Shown one piece after another: positions 7,733-14,750 of a stretch of 64,000 nucleotides of DNA. The stretch comes from a virus, in the IMG/VR virus record IMGVR_UViG_3300033049_000066, positions 186,001 through 250,000 of that record. One strand, given 5' to 3'. The notes below the pieces were generated by a model. That model was not told where the DNA came from. It saw nothing but the letters and a program-made list of their open reading frames with translations, and ran no database searches. Both the position numbers and the translations under genes were made by a program. The stretch's first letter is position 1. Every line of letters starts with the position of its first letter.

Positions 7733-7759
7733 TAAACTTAATAACTCAACGGAGACATC

Positions 7760-7978
7760 ATGGCTATTACAAAAATCGGTCTTGAAGAAGTAGACAAAGC
7801 ACTGCTTGAGGCTAAAAAAGGCCTTGCGCTGGCTGAAAATCAGCTTAAAAAGGCACAGCGAAAAGTGGTCCGGCTCGAGAAATGTAGCAAGTGCTCACAC
7901 GAGAATCTCGAAAATATCGACACTCACATATATGCCCAAGCGCAATGTAACGATTGCGGCTTCATCTGGACAGACTAA
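7760..7978 (+). CDS. helical zinc-ribbon microprotein
   Basis: 72 residues. Residues 8-40 form a charged helix (KALLEAKKGLALAENQLKKA), followed by CSKC near residue 43 and CNDC near 64, which together make a four-cysteine zinc ribbon ending FIWTD. CGGAG lies upstream of the ATG. The stop overlaps the next start (TAATG). The ribbon suggests nucleic-acid or RNA-polymerase binding, which is inference from the fold only. Confidence 0.7.
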   Translation: MAITKIGLEEVDKALLEAKKGLALAENQLKKAQRKVVRLEKCSKCSHENLENIDTHIYAQAQCNDCGFIWTD

Positions 7979-8235
7979 TGCAGACTGATCAAAAGTACAG
8001 TCACATTAAAATCTGCCCAATAACTGGCGATCAACTCACTGAGGATGATGTATATCGTACCAACGGCGTTTGTCCGCAATGCGGCGATGCTAGCCAGTTT
8101 GTAACTCACTACACAAAAATCGTCGGGCGGTGGAGAAGACCATCGCTATTTGAACGAATCGTACAGAAAAAAGAATTAAAATTTTTCCGCAAAAGTGAGG
8201 AGGATGGCGTATGGCAAAAACTACAGCAAACTTAA
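7978..8235 (+). CDS. zinc-ribbon protein
   Basis: 85 residues beginning at the ATG that overlaps the preceding stop. CPITGD near residue 13 and CPQCGD near 34 suggest a zinc ribbon with one non-cysteine or unusual ligand. The C-terminal half is basic (GRWRRPSLFERIVQKKELKFFRK). The function is unknown. It is the third zinc-type microprotein in this run and overlaps the next gene. Confidence 0.6.
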   Translation: MQTDQKYSHIKICPITGDQLTEDDVYRTNGVCPQCGDASQFVTHYTKIVGRWRRPSLFERIVQKKELKFFRKSEEDGVWQKLQQT

Positions 8236-8435
8236 GATACCAAGTAATTTTATCTGAAGAAATGACCCAGAAGTGGGAGTTTAATTTTGAGATTTTTATA
8301 CCTTCAATAGCCGACGCGCTGTCGGGTTTTTGGTTAAATGCGGCTCAAGAATTCACACGTGGTGAGGATTGCGTGATTTGGGTCGCGCCTGCGCAGATTA
8401 TGTTTGTTAAGAAAATTAAAAATGACAAAAATTGA
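8211..8435 (+). CDS. small protein of unknown function
   Basis: 74 residues, overlapping its neighbours at both ends. GAGGAGG lies upstream of the ATG, so translation is well supported. The sequence has a beta-rich N-terminus and a hydrophobic C-terminal stretch ending in a basic tail, but nothing diagnostic. No function is assigned. Confidence 0.55.
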   Translation: MAKTTANLRYQVILSEEMTQKWEFNFEIFIPSIADALSGFWLNAAQEFTRGEDCVIWVAPAQIMFVKKIKNDKN

Positions 8436-8694
8436 ACTAATGCAGCAGAGAAAATCGCGGCGCGAAATCTTGAAAATTCAGCTCAGAAAATGTAATCACT
8501 TTCAGCAAGTCCTGTTCGTGCGTATGTATGGGCCGGCAGAACAGCGTACTGACAAATTCATGTACGATCCAGATATGCTCGCAAAGTACCATCTTAGCGA
8601 AATTATAGACAAAATGCCAAGCGAGCAATTACCACACGCCATCGTGCAAGTTGCGCGAACTATCGAGAAAAATGATGCCAAAAAGAACAACTAG
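8422..8694 (+). CDS. small basic helical protein of unknown function
   Basis: 90 residues from the ATG at 8422, inside the end of the previous gene. A basic N-terminal helix (QQRKSRREILKIQLRKC) is followed by a segment with MYDPDMLAKYHLSEIIDKM. It is compact, with no metal or membrane motif. An upstream in-frame ATG at 8404 is possible. Function is unknown. Confidence 0.55.
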   Translation: MTKIELMQQRKSRREILKIQLRKCNHFQQVLFVRMYGPAEQRTDKFMYDPDMLAKYHLSEIIDKMPSEQLPHAIVQVARTIEKNDAKKNN

Positions 8695-8695
8695 A

Positions 8696-8878
8696 ATGGT
8701 AAACGAATGCCAATGTAAAAATTGTGGGATCATACACCTACTTGGGCAAACTTTTAACGGTCGACGCTGCTGTAATCGGCCAAATCCGGTAATATTCGGC
8801 ATGCGGGAGATAGTCGAGTATAGACAAACTCATGAAGAAGAACAGGCAGAAGTTCTCGATAAAATGATGCGGAAATAG
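8696..8878 (+). CDS. zinc-finger-like microprotein
   Basis: 60 residues from the ATG at 8696. CQCKNCG at the N-terminus and RRCCN about 18 residues later provide enough cysteines for one zinc site, followed by an acidic helix. In-frame ATGs at 8672 and 8675 would give a slightly longer protein overlapping the previous gene, so the start is uncertain. It is the fourth cysteine-rich microprotein in the 6.9-8.9 kb run. Confidence 0.55.
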   Translation: MVNECQCKNCGIIHLLGQTFNGRRCCNRPNPVIFGMREIVEYRQTHEEEQAEVLDKMMRK

Positions 8879-8882
8879 GATT

Positions 8883-9122
8883 ATGCCAAGCTGGAACGAT
8901 AATTCAAACATTGCGACCGATTTCGTCAGAAAGGTTAAATTTAAATTTGATACTGACCAAGGCCCAGGCGATGTTACATTAATGATAAACAGAGGTATTA
9001 CTATTGAGTTCGCAAAGAAACAACTGCTAACAGTGTTCGGTAGTCATTACAATACAATCAGCATTTCCGGATACGAAATTCTCGATTATATTGCTGAGAA
9101 TGACGATGATCGTACACACTAA
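8883..9122 (+). CDS. small protein of unknown function
   Basis: 79 residues. The beta-rich segment VRKVKFKFDTDQGPGDVTLM is followed by a helix and an acidic C-terminus. There is no family I recognise. It is the last gene of the transcript begun at 7176; the next 237 bases up to 9360 contain no convincing gene, only AT-rich sequence and the promoter at 9294. Confidence 0.55.
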   Translation: MPSWNDNSNIATDFVRKVKFKFDTDQGPGDVTLMINRGITIEFAKKQLLTVFGSHYNTISISGYEILDYIAENDDDRTH

Positions 9123-9293
9123 AGGCACTGGCACACTAACCGCGCAAAACTCGGCATTTAAAATTCAATTGATTTCTCTTTATAAAACAATAACTTAGCA
9201 CACCACATAAAATATTAACCGTAACGATTTCAATGACTTATAAAAATCCTAGTGAAAAGATGGCAGAAATGGCACGATATTTAAAATTAGAGG

Positions 9294-9322
9294 TTGACAT
9301 CTTGGGCTACTTGTCATATAAT
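9294..9322 (+). promoter_or_regulatory. early sigma70-type promoter (leader type A)
   Basis: -35 TTGACA 9294-9299, -10 TATAAT 9317-9322, spacing 17. The leader from 9307 to 9351 is almost base-for-base the same as after the promoter at 17793. Confidence 0.9.
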
Positions 9323-9359
9323 GTATATAACAGTTAGATAACGAGCAAAGGTAAATACC

Positions 9360-9641
9360 ATGGCTAGAAAGACGTTTAGTATAGAAAGATTCAAATCACT
9401 AGTTAATAATCAGATTCGTAATATGAATGATGCAGATATTGCGGGGCGCGAAGCATTAATCCTTACGATTGAAACAGTATTAATGGAAAGTGACAATTAT
9501 CACGGGTTCCAGTACTTAAATGCTGATGGTATGAAACATTCACGGTTTGGTACAACCGTTGGTATTAACCCGCATGAACCGCATGACAGCTGGGAAGTGA
9601 AGTTTAAGAACGCAGACCGTACTAGAGTAAGATTCCTTTAA
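9360..9641 (+). CDS. conserved small phage protein
   Basis: 93 residues. The basic N-terminal helix (FSIERFKSLVNNQIRNM), the NYHGFQYL motif and the GINPHEPHDSW region resemble a small protein repeatedly seen in T4-like phages. Function is unknown. The gene is flanked by two copies of the same promoter cassette (9294 before, 9659 after), so it looks like an exchangeable single-gene module. Confidence 0.68.
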   Translation: MARKTFSIERFKSLVNNQIRNMNDADIAGREALILTIETVLMESDNYHGFQYLNADGMKHSRFGTTVGINPHEPHDSWEVKFKNADRTRVRFL

Positions 9642-9658
9642 AATAAGTGAAATAGAGG

Positions 9659-9687
9659 TTGACCTTTGGTGTTATATGTCATATAAT
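9659..9687 (+). promoter_or_regulatory. early sigma70-type promoter (leader type A), first of a tandem
   Basis: -35 TTGACC 9659-9664, -10 TATAAT 9682-9687, spacing 17, followed by the type A leader (GTATATAACAGTTAG). No gene follows it before the second promoter at 9743. Confidence 0.85.
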
Positions 9688-9742
9688 GTATATAACAGTT
9701 AGGAAACAAGCAAAATTAATTTTAAAAAATGTATATTATAGG

Positions 9743-9771
9743 TAGACTTTTAGATTTACCTGTCGTATAAT
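9743..9771 (+). promoter_or_regulatory. early sigma70-type promoter, second of a tandem
   Basis: -35 TAGACT 9743-9748 (weaker), -10 TATAAT 9766-9771, spacing 17. It is 47 bases before the moxR-like ATG. Confidence 0.75.
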
Positions 9772-9817
9772 TAGTACACTTAACAGTAACAATTTATTTA
9801 ATAACCGGAGTAGGAAT

Positions 9818-10957
9818 ATGTCAGAACATCGCCAATTAACAGCCAAAGAAGTACGTAATTCAATCATGCGCTGTTTCGCAGTTAAACGTCCAGCATTTAT
9901 TTGGGGTCCACCAGGTATTGGCAAGTCAGAATTAGTTGAAGGTATTTGTACCGAATTAGGTGGCGCTATGTATGATTTGCGTCTGGGCCAAATGGAACCA
10001 ACCGACATTCGTGGTATTCCTTTTTATAACAAAGATGCCGGTATCATGGATTGGGCACAGCCTGTTGATTTACCACAAGGTGAACAATTAGTTATTGACG
10101 CATTGCTTGATAACGTTGGTGAGCACGATGAAACCACTAAAATTAAAGATATGCCGGTTGTAGTGTTGTTTCTTGATGAAATGAACAGTGCTCCACCATC
10201 GGTGCTTGCGGCTGCTTATCAGCTTATCTTAAATCGTCGTATTGGTAAGTACAAACTTCCTGAAAACGTCGTTATTTTAGCTGCTGGTAATCGCGAAAGT
10301 GACAAAGGCGTTACATTCCGTATGCCAACTCCGTTAGCTAACCGTTTTGTCCACTTTGAAATGAAAGTTTCATTCGACGATTGGTTTGAATGGGCAGTTA
10401 AAAATAACATGCACAAGGATGTTGTTGGTTATTTGAACTTTGCCAAGCAAGATCTGTATGATTTTGACGCTAAAAGCTCAAGTCGCGCATTCGCAACACC
10501 ACGCTCTTGGGCATTCGTAAGCGATTTAATCGCAGATGACAGCTTAGATACTCGCACTGTCACTGACTTAGTCGCTGGTACTGTAGGTGAAGGCTTAGCT
10601 GTGAAGTTTGTTGCGCATCGTAAGGTTGCTAGCAAAATGCCTAACCCGAGCGAAATCCTCGAAGGTAAGGTTAAAAAGTTAGAAGTACAGGAAATCTCAG
10701 CAATGTACTCGCTGGTGGTATCTATGTGCTACGAGCTGAAAGCAGCTATCGACAATGGGGTAAAAGACAATGAATTCCACGCCATGGCAGATAACTTCTT
10801 CCGCTTTATGATGGATAACTTCGAAACTGAGCTGGTGGTTATGGGTGCTCGAGTGGCACTTACCACTTATAACTTGCCGATGTTACCTACTAAGCTTAAG
10901 AACTTTGACGAGTTCCACGAGCGTTACGGAAAGTACATCATTAACGCTAGCGACTAA
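9818..10957 (+). CDS. MoxR-type AAA+ ATPase
   Basis: 379-residue AAA+ ATPase of the MoxR branch. Walker A GPPGIGKS is at 30-37, Walker B is VVLFLDEMN with the DE pair, the sensor 1 region is LAAGNRE, and an arginine-finger region (PLANRF) follows. MoxR ATPases usually act with a VWA-domain partner to remodel or activate protein complexes, and such a partner is encoded at 11435, one small gene away. A good ribosome site (GGAGTAGGA) precedes the ATG. Two early promoters in tandem drive it, and two strong hairpins follow the stop. Its codon use has fewer rare-looking triplets than its neighbours, and it may be strongly expressed. Confidence 0.9.
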   Translation: MSEHRQLTAKEVRNSIMRCFAVKRPAFIWGPPGIGKSELVEGICTELGGAMYDLRLGQMEPTDIRGIPFYNKDAGIMDWAQPVDLPQGEQLVIDALLDNVGEHDETTKIKDMPVVVLFLDEMNSAPPSVLAAAYQLILNRRIGKYKLPENVVILAAGNRESDKGVTFRMPTPLANRFVHFEMKVSFDDWFEWAVKNNMHKDVVGYLNFAKQDLYDFDAKSSSRAFATPRSWAFVSDLIADDSLDTRTVTDLVAGTVGEGLAVKFVAHRKVASKMPNPSEILEGKVKKLEVQEISAMYSLVVSMCYELKAAIDNGVKDNEFHAMADNFFRFMMDNFETELVVMGARVALTTYNLPMLPTKLKNFDEFHERYGKYIINASD

Positions 10958-10997
10958 CCGCTAGCCTCAACAACGAAAGCCGGGGAAACCCGGCTTT
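10946..10997 (+). terminator. double hairpin after the MoxR gene
   Basis: Two perfect inverted repeats. GCTAGCG (10946-10952) pairs with CGCTAGC (10959-10965) around the stop codon. AAAGCCGGG (10976-10984) pairs with CCCGGCTTT (10989-10997) around a GAAA tetraloop. There is no long T-run after the second, so it may be a weak terminator or an mRNA 3'-end stabiliser. Confidence 0.6.
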
Positions 10998-11031
10998 CCA
11001 AGTGGAAATTCTTCAACTTACAAGGTGCAAA

Positions 11032-11370
11032 ATGAACAGAGAAGAAACATTTTGGGGATCATATGATGGTCGTGAAATCCTTGTCAAGGACCTCAAAGTA
11101 CGTCACCTTGTTAATATCTTAAATCACATCATAAAATCAAATAAAACAGACCCTACATCGTACTCATTTGCTGTATTTCAGCTAATTGAGGCGGAGGCTG
11201 CTTTAAGAATAATAGGCGGATTTGCTGAAAATAGGGCAATTCCTAGGAAATTACCCAATGGTACGTATGTTCTTACCAACCAAACCACAGCGGAAAAAGC
11301 AATTGAAGACGCTAAAACCGCAACCCATAACCAAAAATTAGCTGAGAAATACGCGAAAATGTTAAATTAG
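11032..11370 (+). CDS. small protein between MoxR and VWA genes
   Basis: 112 residues from ATG 11032 (AAGG upstream). The N-terminal part has DGREILVKDLKVRHLVNIL, the middle is helical, and the C-terminus is Ala/Lys-rich. It has no recognised family. Its place between a MoxR ATPase and its VWA partner suggests it may belong to the same system, but the region downstream is restarted by a new promoter, so this is only a hint. The stop TAG lies inside the next promoter motif. Confidence 0.6.
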   Translation: MNREETFWGSYDGREILVKDLKVRHLVNILNHIIKSNKTDPTSYSFAVFQLIEAEAALRIIGGFAENRAIPRKLPNGTYVLTNQTTAEKAIEDAKTATHNQKLAEKYAKMLN

Positions 11371-11373
11371 AGG

Positions 11374-11402
11374 TTGACCTCTAAGGCTAAATGTCGTATA
11401 AT
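11374..11402 (+). promoter_or_regulatory. early sigma70-type promoter (leader type B)
   Basis: -35 TTGACC 11374-11379, -10 TATAAT 11397-11402, spacing 17. The -10 region and leader match the copy at 7176. Confidence 0.88.
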
Positions 11403-11434
11403 AGTTATATAAGTTAATAAACAGGAACAAAATT

Positions 11435-12721
11435 ATGTCAGATCATACTACAGCAAGCAAAGACACAAAAAAAGCACACGGTGACCTATTAGGTCCTACG
11501 GACCCGGCGGTTGATTATGATGCGCGGGAAAAGCTTATTGGCGCTCGTGTGTCGTTGCTGCTAAAACAGGCATTTTTCGGCAACCTAGCTACACGATTAA
11601 AGCTCGTAAATGCTGATGAATGGCTTCCTACGTTAGCCACAGATGGTCGGCACTTTTACTATAACTCACGCTTCGTAAATATGTTGGACCAAAAAGAGAT
11701 GGAATTTGGCTTTGGTCATGAGGTTCTACATTGTGTATATGATCACTTTGGCCGTCGTGATAATCGTGATCCCCAGCTTTGGAACATTGCTAACGACTAT
11801 TGTGTGAATACTGATTTAGTCGATCACAATATTGGTCGCAAAATTACAACTATTGAAATTTTATATGATCGCAAATACAAGGGCATGCCATCTGAGGAAG
11901 TTTACGACCTCCTGAAGGAAAATGCTGAGTACATCGACATGGATGATCTCCTTGACAAAATGTTAGACGAGCATCTCGATGGTGAGGGTGATGGCGAGGG
12001 TGATGGTGATGGTAAGGAAGGTGAGGGCAAAGGTCGTCCGAAGATCACGAAAGCCATGCGCGACGAAATCCGAGATGAATTTAAGGAAGCTGTAATCAAC
12101 GCCGCAAGCAACGAGCCAAATGCAGGCAATATCCCCGGCAATGTTAAAAAAATGCTAAAGGAACTCACCGAGCCGCAGATGGACTGGCGTGAACTGCTTA
12201 ACTTAAATCTTACATCAGCAATTAAAGATGATTATACTTGGATGCGCCCTTCACGCCGAAGCTGGCACATGGATGCAATTATGCCGGGCATGAACCCAGG
12301 TGAGGCTATCGACATTGCTGTTGCTATTGACACATCTGGTTCAATTAGCCATAATATGCTCCGCGACTTCCTTAGTGAAGTGCAAGGTTGTATGGAATCA
12401 TTTACCGCTTACAAGATACATTTATTCTGTTTTGATACTGCTATTCATAATCCAGTACAATTCAATAGTGATAACATCATTACACTCGAAGAGTACGAAA
12501 TGGGTGGCTTTGGTGGTACTGATTTTGAACCAATTTTTGAATACATGAAAGAACATGAAATTGAGCCCGAGCGCCTAATATGTTTTACAGACGGCTATCC
12601 GTTTGGTAGCTGGGGTGATGAGGATTATGTAGATACGCTTTGGGTTATACACGGTAGCACCAGCATTGTTGCACCATTTGGCACCACAGCTTATTATGAC
12701 GAACATAAGAACGATAAGTAA
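11435..12721 (+). CDS. VWA-like protein with metallopeptidase-like domain (MoxR partner)
   Basis: 428 residues in two domains. Residues 30-170 look like the putative metallopeptidase domain that often precedes VWA-like domains: FGHEVLH, with HEVLH at 95-99 as a HExxH zinc motif. A Gly/Asp/Glu-rich linker covers 181-200. The C-terminal von Willebrand A-like domain has the MIDAS motif DTSGS at 299-303, with GGTDF and FTDGYP further on. MoxR-plus-VWA pairs act as chaperone-like machines. Proteolysis is possible given the intact HExxH but not shown. It has its own early promoter. Confidence 0.85.
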   Translation: MSDHTTASKDTKKAHGDLLGPTDPAVDYDAREKLIGARVSLLLKQAFFGNLATRLKLVNADEWLPTLATDGRHFYYNSRFVNMLDQKEMEFGFGHEVLHCVYDHFGRRDNRDPQLWNIANDYCVNTDLVDHNIGRKITTIEILYDRKYKGMPSEEVYDLLKENAEYIDMDDLLDKMLDEHLDGEGDGEGDGDGKEGEGKGRPKITKAMRDEIRDEFKEAVINAASNEPNAGNIPGNVKKMLKELTEPQMDWRELLNLNLTSAIKDDYTWMRPSRRSWHMDAIMPGMNPGEAIDIAVAIDTSGSISHNMLRDFLSEVQGCMESFTAYKIHLFCFDTAIHNPVQFNSDNIITLEEYEMGGFGGTDFEPIFEYMKEHEIEPERLICFTDGYPFGSWGDEDYVDTLWVIHGSTSIVAPFGTTAYYDEHKNDK

Positions 12722-12844
12722 CCAATGGAAACCTGGACTCAACTTTTTAAACACCTGATCCGCGCGTACCTAGGTCCGAGAAATCGGCAGGGCGCAGGCG
12801 GAAGGATTACAGAATGCTAAGCGGATGGTCCGCGGAGATTTTTC
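12722..12844 (+). other. GC-rich structured spacer with possible 31-codon ORF
   Basis: This spacer is more GC-rich than its surroundings. It contains hairpins CCGA-GAAA-TCGG (12776-12787) and GCGGA-TGG-TCCGC (12821-12833); the latter ends directly against the GGAG ribosome site of the next gene. An ORF of 31 codons (12725-12820) lacks a ribosome site. It could be a small structured RNA or leader that controls translation of the 12845 gene. Confidence 0.35.
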
Positions 12845-13042
12845 ATGAGTAATATCACAGTGCGAACGGATGGCATAATTAATAATCGACTGTCAGATGA
12901 TGAATTTATCGCGATCGTAGAGCAGATCTTCGGCAAGGACTACACGTTGGACGAGTACATTAATATGTACAATGATGCGAAGCGGGCGAAATTCGGCGGT
13001 ATCTCTGTACACCGTGAAAATGAGATTGAAAGACACGCATGA
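12845..13042 (+). CDS. small protein of unknown function
   Basis: 65 residues with GGAG seven bases before the ATG. An N-terminal strand (ITVRTDGIINN) is followed by helices with LSDDEFIAIVEQIFGKDYTLDEYI. It is not obviously part of the paralogue family that follows. Its end overlaps the next start by four bases (ATGA), so it is coupled to that array. No function is known. Confidence 0.6.
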   Translation: MSNITVRTDGIINNRLSDDEFIAIVEQIFGKDYTLDEYINMYNDAKRAKFGGISVHRENEIERHA

Positions 13043-13314
13043 ACAGTAAGGAAAAAGATTCAATGCGGAGTCGGCGGATCCTTTGGCCGTGTAACGATGG
13101 TACCGCAAATGTATTTGAGTTGCCGGGCAATGACATGGTATTTAAAAAGATACTGCGAGAGTGGCTTGCTACGCACAGCACCGGTAGATTTTATCTTGGG
13201 CACAATGTTTTATGTTTATACAGTCGCAAGGACGCGACCGCATTCAAGATGTTTGACGTTATTGCAAAGTGTAAGGTCGAATATGAACTAAAGAAAATAA
13301 GTGTTCCGTCATGA
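13039..13314 (+). CDS. tandem small paralogue 1
   Basis: 91 residues, the first of five neighbouring genes that share a pattern. A helix ends in WL, then a TGRF motif (STGRFYLG), a beta-strand, and a C-terminal DA..FKM segment (KDATAFKMF). The start overlaps the previous stop and the stop overlaps the next start, which implies coupled translation. Similar short proteins occur in other myoviruses with unknown function. This copy has an extended basic N-terminus and a longer C-terminus than its siblings. Confidence 0.65.
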   Translation: MNSKEKDSMRSRRILWPCNDGTANVFELPGNDMVFKKILREWLATHSTGRFYLGHNVLCLYSRKDATAFKMFDVIAKCKVEYELKKISVPS

Positions 13315-13547
13315 TTTCAGGGGCTTTAACAAAAAGTGTGGAATTTCGGATTGCCGGGCGACGACTGTGGATAACAAACCAGTATAATATGAAATTAATT
13401 ACGATTCAAAGGCGGTATTCTCGCACTGAGATATTGACATGGCTAGACAAGTATACAACAGGTCGGTTTTCCCTTAGCAGCACTCAAATTGCATTTGAAA
13501 ACGAAGCAGATGAACTTATATTTAAACTAGGATTTGACAATGTTTAG
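13311..13547 (+). CDS. tandem small paralogue 2
   Basis: 78 residues and the clearest member of the array: EILTWLDKYTTGRFSLSS, then IAFENEADELIFKLGF. The pattern W-x(5)-TTGRF followed by FE-x(3)-DE-x-IFKL is shared with copies 1 and 3-5. The ATG overlaps the stop of copy 1. It was likely derived by tandem duplication. Function is unknown. Confidence 0.65.
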   Translation: MISGALTKSVEFRIAGRRLWITNQYNMKLITIQRRYSRTEILTWLDKYTTGRFSLSSTQIAFENEADELIFKLGFDNV

Positions 13548-13773
13548 GCCACTTTCTTGCAAGGTTGAAGATGAGATCGCCCGTAGATGGCTAGTTGACC
13601 CCATTGAGGACGGGCAGGATTATCCAGTACGAATTCCAGATAATATGACCCGCGCGGAGGTCGTTGCAAAAATTCACAAATTTACAACCGGTCGGTTTTA
13701 TACCGAGGGCAATATCATACAGTTTGCCAAAGAGCAAGATTGCGTCATATTTAAATTGTGCGCAGGCACATAA
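13540..13773 (+). CDS. tandem small paralogue 3
   Basis: 77 residues from ATG 13540, which has AGGA seven bases upstream; a TTG at 13534 is less likely. It contains KIHKFTTGRFYTEGN and DCVIFKLC, matching copy 2 in spacing. It overlaps the end of copy 2. An N-terminal stretch with WLVDPIEDGQDYPVRIPDNM is specific to this copy. Confidence 0.63.
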   Translation: MFRPLSCKVEDEIARRWLVDPIEDGQDYPVRIPDNMTRAEVVAKIHKFTTGRFYTEGNIIQFAKEQDCVIFKLCAGT

Positions 13774-13776
13774 GAT

Positions 13777-14010
13777 ATGCGAACATACGATTTCGAAGAT
13801 TTTAGTTCCAACTGTATCCAGGTGAGATTTACCTACCCAGTAGACATGATAGCCTCACTAGATGCGATGAATGGAACTACAACTGATAAGAGAAAAGACA
13901 TCGAGCTGTGGCTTGCTGAGAACTGTAACGGATTGTATCTCGTCATGTTTACGGTGGTAATTTTCGAGGAAGATGCTGATGCGATTATATTTAATTTAAA
14001 ATACGGGTAG
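13777..14010 (+). CDS. tandem small paralogue 4
   Basis: 77 residues. The motif is degenerate here: ELWLAENCNGLYLVMF replaces WL-x(5)-TGRF, but FEEDADAIIFNLKY keeps the C-terminal pattern. It starts three bases after copy 3. The loss of the TGRF arginine suggests divergence or a changed ligand. Confidence 0.6.
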   Translation: MRTYDFEDFSSNCIQVRFTYPVDMIASLDAMNGTTTDKRKDIELWLAENCNGLYLVMFTVVIFEEDADAIIFNLKYG

Positions 14011-14015
14011 GCATT

Positions 14016-14282
14016 ATGAATGTAAAAGACATCAATCCAATGGACTGGCACAATACAAAGCAACTAAATTTTATTCCAGCACACTTCACGCAATTCACTT
14101 TTAATCACAATGAGGAGCGCCTAAGAGTCTTAGCATGGGCTGAGCAAAATATCGCTGGGCGATTTGCCATTGAGGCCATTGTCGACTCTAATAAAACGAT
14201 GCACTGGCTAGTGGATTTTAAATATCGTATCGGGTTTGAGAATCCTGCGGATGCTACAATGTACGCGATGTTTTTTAAATAA
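14016..14282 (+). CDS. tandem small paralogue 5
   Basis: 88 residues. It has VLAWAEQNIAGRFAIE, then an insertion of about 15 residues, then GFENPADATMYAMFF, which lines up with the FE..DA..FKL pattern of the other copies. It is the last gene of the array; 75 bases without a gene follow. Confidence 0.6.
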   Translation: MNVKDINPMDWHNTKQLNFIPAHFTQFTFNHNEERLRVLAWAEQNIAGRFAIEAIVDSNKTMHWLVDFKYRIGFENPADATMYAMFFK

Positions 14283-14357
14283 AACGGTTATTGAAATTCT
14301 GCGGTGAGCTGTGCAGTGGTTAAATACTGTAACATTTACATACAGAGGAATTAATAA

Positions 14358-14738
14358 ATGACTAAAAAAACAGACGAAGTAATTGCCGAAGTAGTTGACG
14401 AAACTCCTAAAGTTTCTAATGCTGCGCCCGCAGGTGTACCATCACTTTCAATACAGGATCTCGAAAATCTGCGCAATATCATTGATGTCGCGTCCAAGCG
14501 TGGCGTATTTAAGACAGAAGAATTTACAATTGTTGGCGATGCCTACGCTAAATTAGCCGCTTTTATCACGGCCATTAAACCAGCACCAGCGGCACAAGCA
14601 GAAGCGCCAGCAGCACCAGCAGAAGCTGCGCCTACGCCGCCGCCTGGAAGAACAATAAAAGAGGGTGAGCAGCCACCAATCGCACCGGCCGCGCCTGTTA
14701 TGAATACACCAATCGCACCAGCTGCGAACGCGGAATAA
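14358..14738 (+). CDS. conserved phage protein with Ala/Pro-rich tail
   Basis: 126 residues. A helical core (SLSIQDLENLRNIIDVASKR, then GVFKTEEFTIVGDAYAKL) is followed from residue 75 by a low-complexity Ala/Pro tail. GAGGA precedes the ATG. The core resembles a small protein seen next to the following gene in other T4-like phages, with no known function. The tail is probably disordered and may serve as a linker or anchor. It is co-transcribed with the next gene (12-base gap). Confidence 0.65.
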   Translation: MTKKTDEVIAEVVDETPKVSNAAPAGVPSLSIQDLENLRNIIDVASKRGVFKTEEFTIVGDAYAKLAAFITAIKPAPAAQAEAPAAPAEAAPTPPPGRTIKEGEQPPIAPAAPVMNTPIAPAANAE

Positions 14739-14750
14739 GGAGATACAATT

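Noticed and set aside
9233-9337. 34-codon ORF reading through the promoter at 9294
   Set aside because: No ribosome site, and the last third is the conserved promoter itself, which is explained as regulatory DNA.
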